Shown in pieces: positions 14,275 to 14,721 of a stretch of 14,721 nucleotides of DNA (within the stretch, counting starts at the first letter, position 1; each line of letters begins with the position of its first letter). A program made the translations under genes and the position numbers. The notes beneath the pieces were generated by a model. The model was not told the DNA's origin, did no database searches, and worked only from the letters and a program-made list of their open reading frames with translations. Origin of the DNA: Clostridia bacterium (GTDB taxonomy: Bacteria > Bacillota > Clostridia > Christensenellales > UBA1242); NCBI GenBank assembly GCA_028702545.1, contig JAQVOQ010000023.1:1-14721 (forward strand), written 5' to 3'.

Positions 14275-14317
14275 AAAATATTTTTTTGCTCCTTTAAATA
14301 TAATTTAAAACTTATGT

Positions 14318-14326
14318 ATTATATCA
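14318..14326 (-). promoter_or_regulatory. Extended -10 promoter of the ttcA-like gene
   Basis: On the reverse strand TG-A-TATAAT (TG at 14326-14325, -10 at 14323-14318), 44 bases upstream of the ATG; the -35 region is weak. It lies in the 90-base divergent gap shared with the 14365 gene, for which only a poor forward TATAAA (14340-14345) is visible. Confidence 0.55.
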
Positions 14327-14364
14327 TAAAACTGAGGAATATAAATAGTTTTGAGGTAATAATT

Positions 14365-14721
14365 TTGATTAATCTCTTATTGTATTCAGGAAATTTCTTG
14401 GCACATTTTTCTACATTTTTTATAGCTATGTTGCCTTTTATTGAAGCCAAGGGTGCTATACCAATAGGAATGAGTTTAGGGTTAAGTCCAATAAATAGTT
14501 TTTTTTGCAGTTATATCGGGAGCCTTGTTCCAGTGCCATTTTTGCTCATGTTAATTATACCATTATTAAACTATTTAAGTACTAACAAAAAGTGGAGTAA
14601 TTGGGCAAAAAAACTTAACAATTACATAATTAAAAAAACAACAAAAGTACAAAGTTTAAACGAAAAAATAATAGTGGACAAGCCTATTAAATTATTTGCT
14701 CTATTTATGTTTGTAGCCATT
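14365..14721 (+). CDS. Small multidrug export family membrane protein (COG2426), 3' end cut off
   Basis: The first 119 residues of an integral membrane protein, open to the end of the window. The PFIEAKGAIPIGMSLGLSP stretch is typical of the putative small multi-drug export family (PF06695/COG2426), as is the hydrophobic helix, glycine-rich turn, helix order. Transport by this family is poorly proven, so the substrate is unknown. The start is TTG at 14365 with GAGGT (14353-14357) 7 bases upstream; no ATG fits. Hydrophobic segments are seen at about residues 10-25, 45-65 and from 110 onward, with a basic loop between (KKWSNWAKKLNNYIIKK). Divergent from the ttcA-like gene. Confidence 0.8.
   Translation, partial: MINLLLYSGNFLAHFSTFFIAMLPFIEAKGAIPIGMSLGLSPINSFFCSYIGSLVPVPFLLMLIIPLLNYLSTNKKWSNWAKKLNNYIIKKTTKVQSLNEKIIVDKPIKLFALFMFVAI

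Overview
The window reads as a stretch of chromosome from a low-GC, endospore-forming Bacillota (Clostridia-like) organism. Evidence: very AT-rich genes with AGGAGG-type ribosome binding sites, a pth-mfd-foldase order typical of Bacillota, and two sporulation genes (spoIIQ-like and spoIIID). Each sporulation gene is preceded by a sequence resembling the promoter class that controls it in Bacillus. The species cannot be named from the sequence.

Layout, left to right. (1) 39-5761, forward: pth (peptidyl-tRNA hydrolase), mfd (transcription-repair coupling factor) and, behind its own sigma-A promoter, a long PrsA/SurA-type foldase lipoprotein ending in a terminator. (2) 5950-7383, forward: a multi-pass membrane protein of the LPG synthase transmembrane/UPF0104 family, behind a strong sigma-A promoter. 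It converges on a secreted polysaccharide deacetylase (8518-7421, reverse), and the two share a bidirectional terminator. (3) 8614-10820, forward: a short, divergent QueG-like iron-sulfur protein, apparently on a leaderless mRNA, then a degenerate dehydroquinate synthase/glycerol-1-phosphate dehydrogenase-fold protein. (4) 10891-12001: a small exported protein of uncertain family whose ribosome binding site lies inside a terminator-like hairpin, then the SpoIIQ-like M23 protein with a sigma-F-like promoter. (5) 12156-13486: three single-gene units, a Mn-type superoxide dismutase, an acyl carrier protein and SpoIIID (with a sigma-E-like promoter), each ending in its own terminator. (6) 13531-14274, reverse: a TtcA-like tRNA thiolase. 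Divergent from it is the start of a small multidrug export (COG2426) family membrane protein, cut by the window end.

The genes fall into housekeeping (translation, repair, secretion folding, fatty acid carrier, tRNA modification), envelope functions, and mother cell-forespore communication in sporulation. No gap without a gene exceeds 300 bases. I see no tRNA, rRNA, CRISPR array, insertion sequence or phage gene. I do not see a clearly new multi-gene system. The points most worth attention are the sporulation promoters, the hairpin-buried ribosome binding site at 10853-10890, and the neighbouring QueG-like and dehydrogenase-like proteins, both with altered active-site positions.
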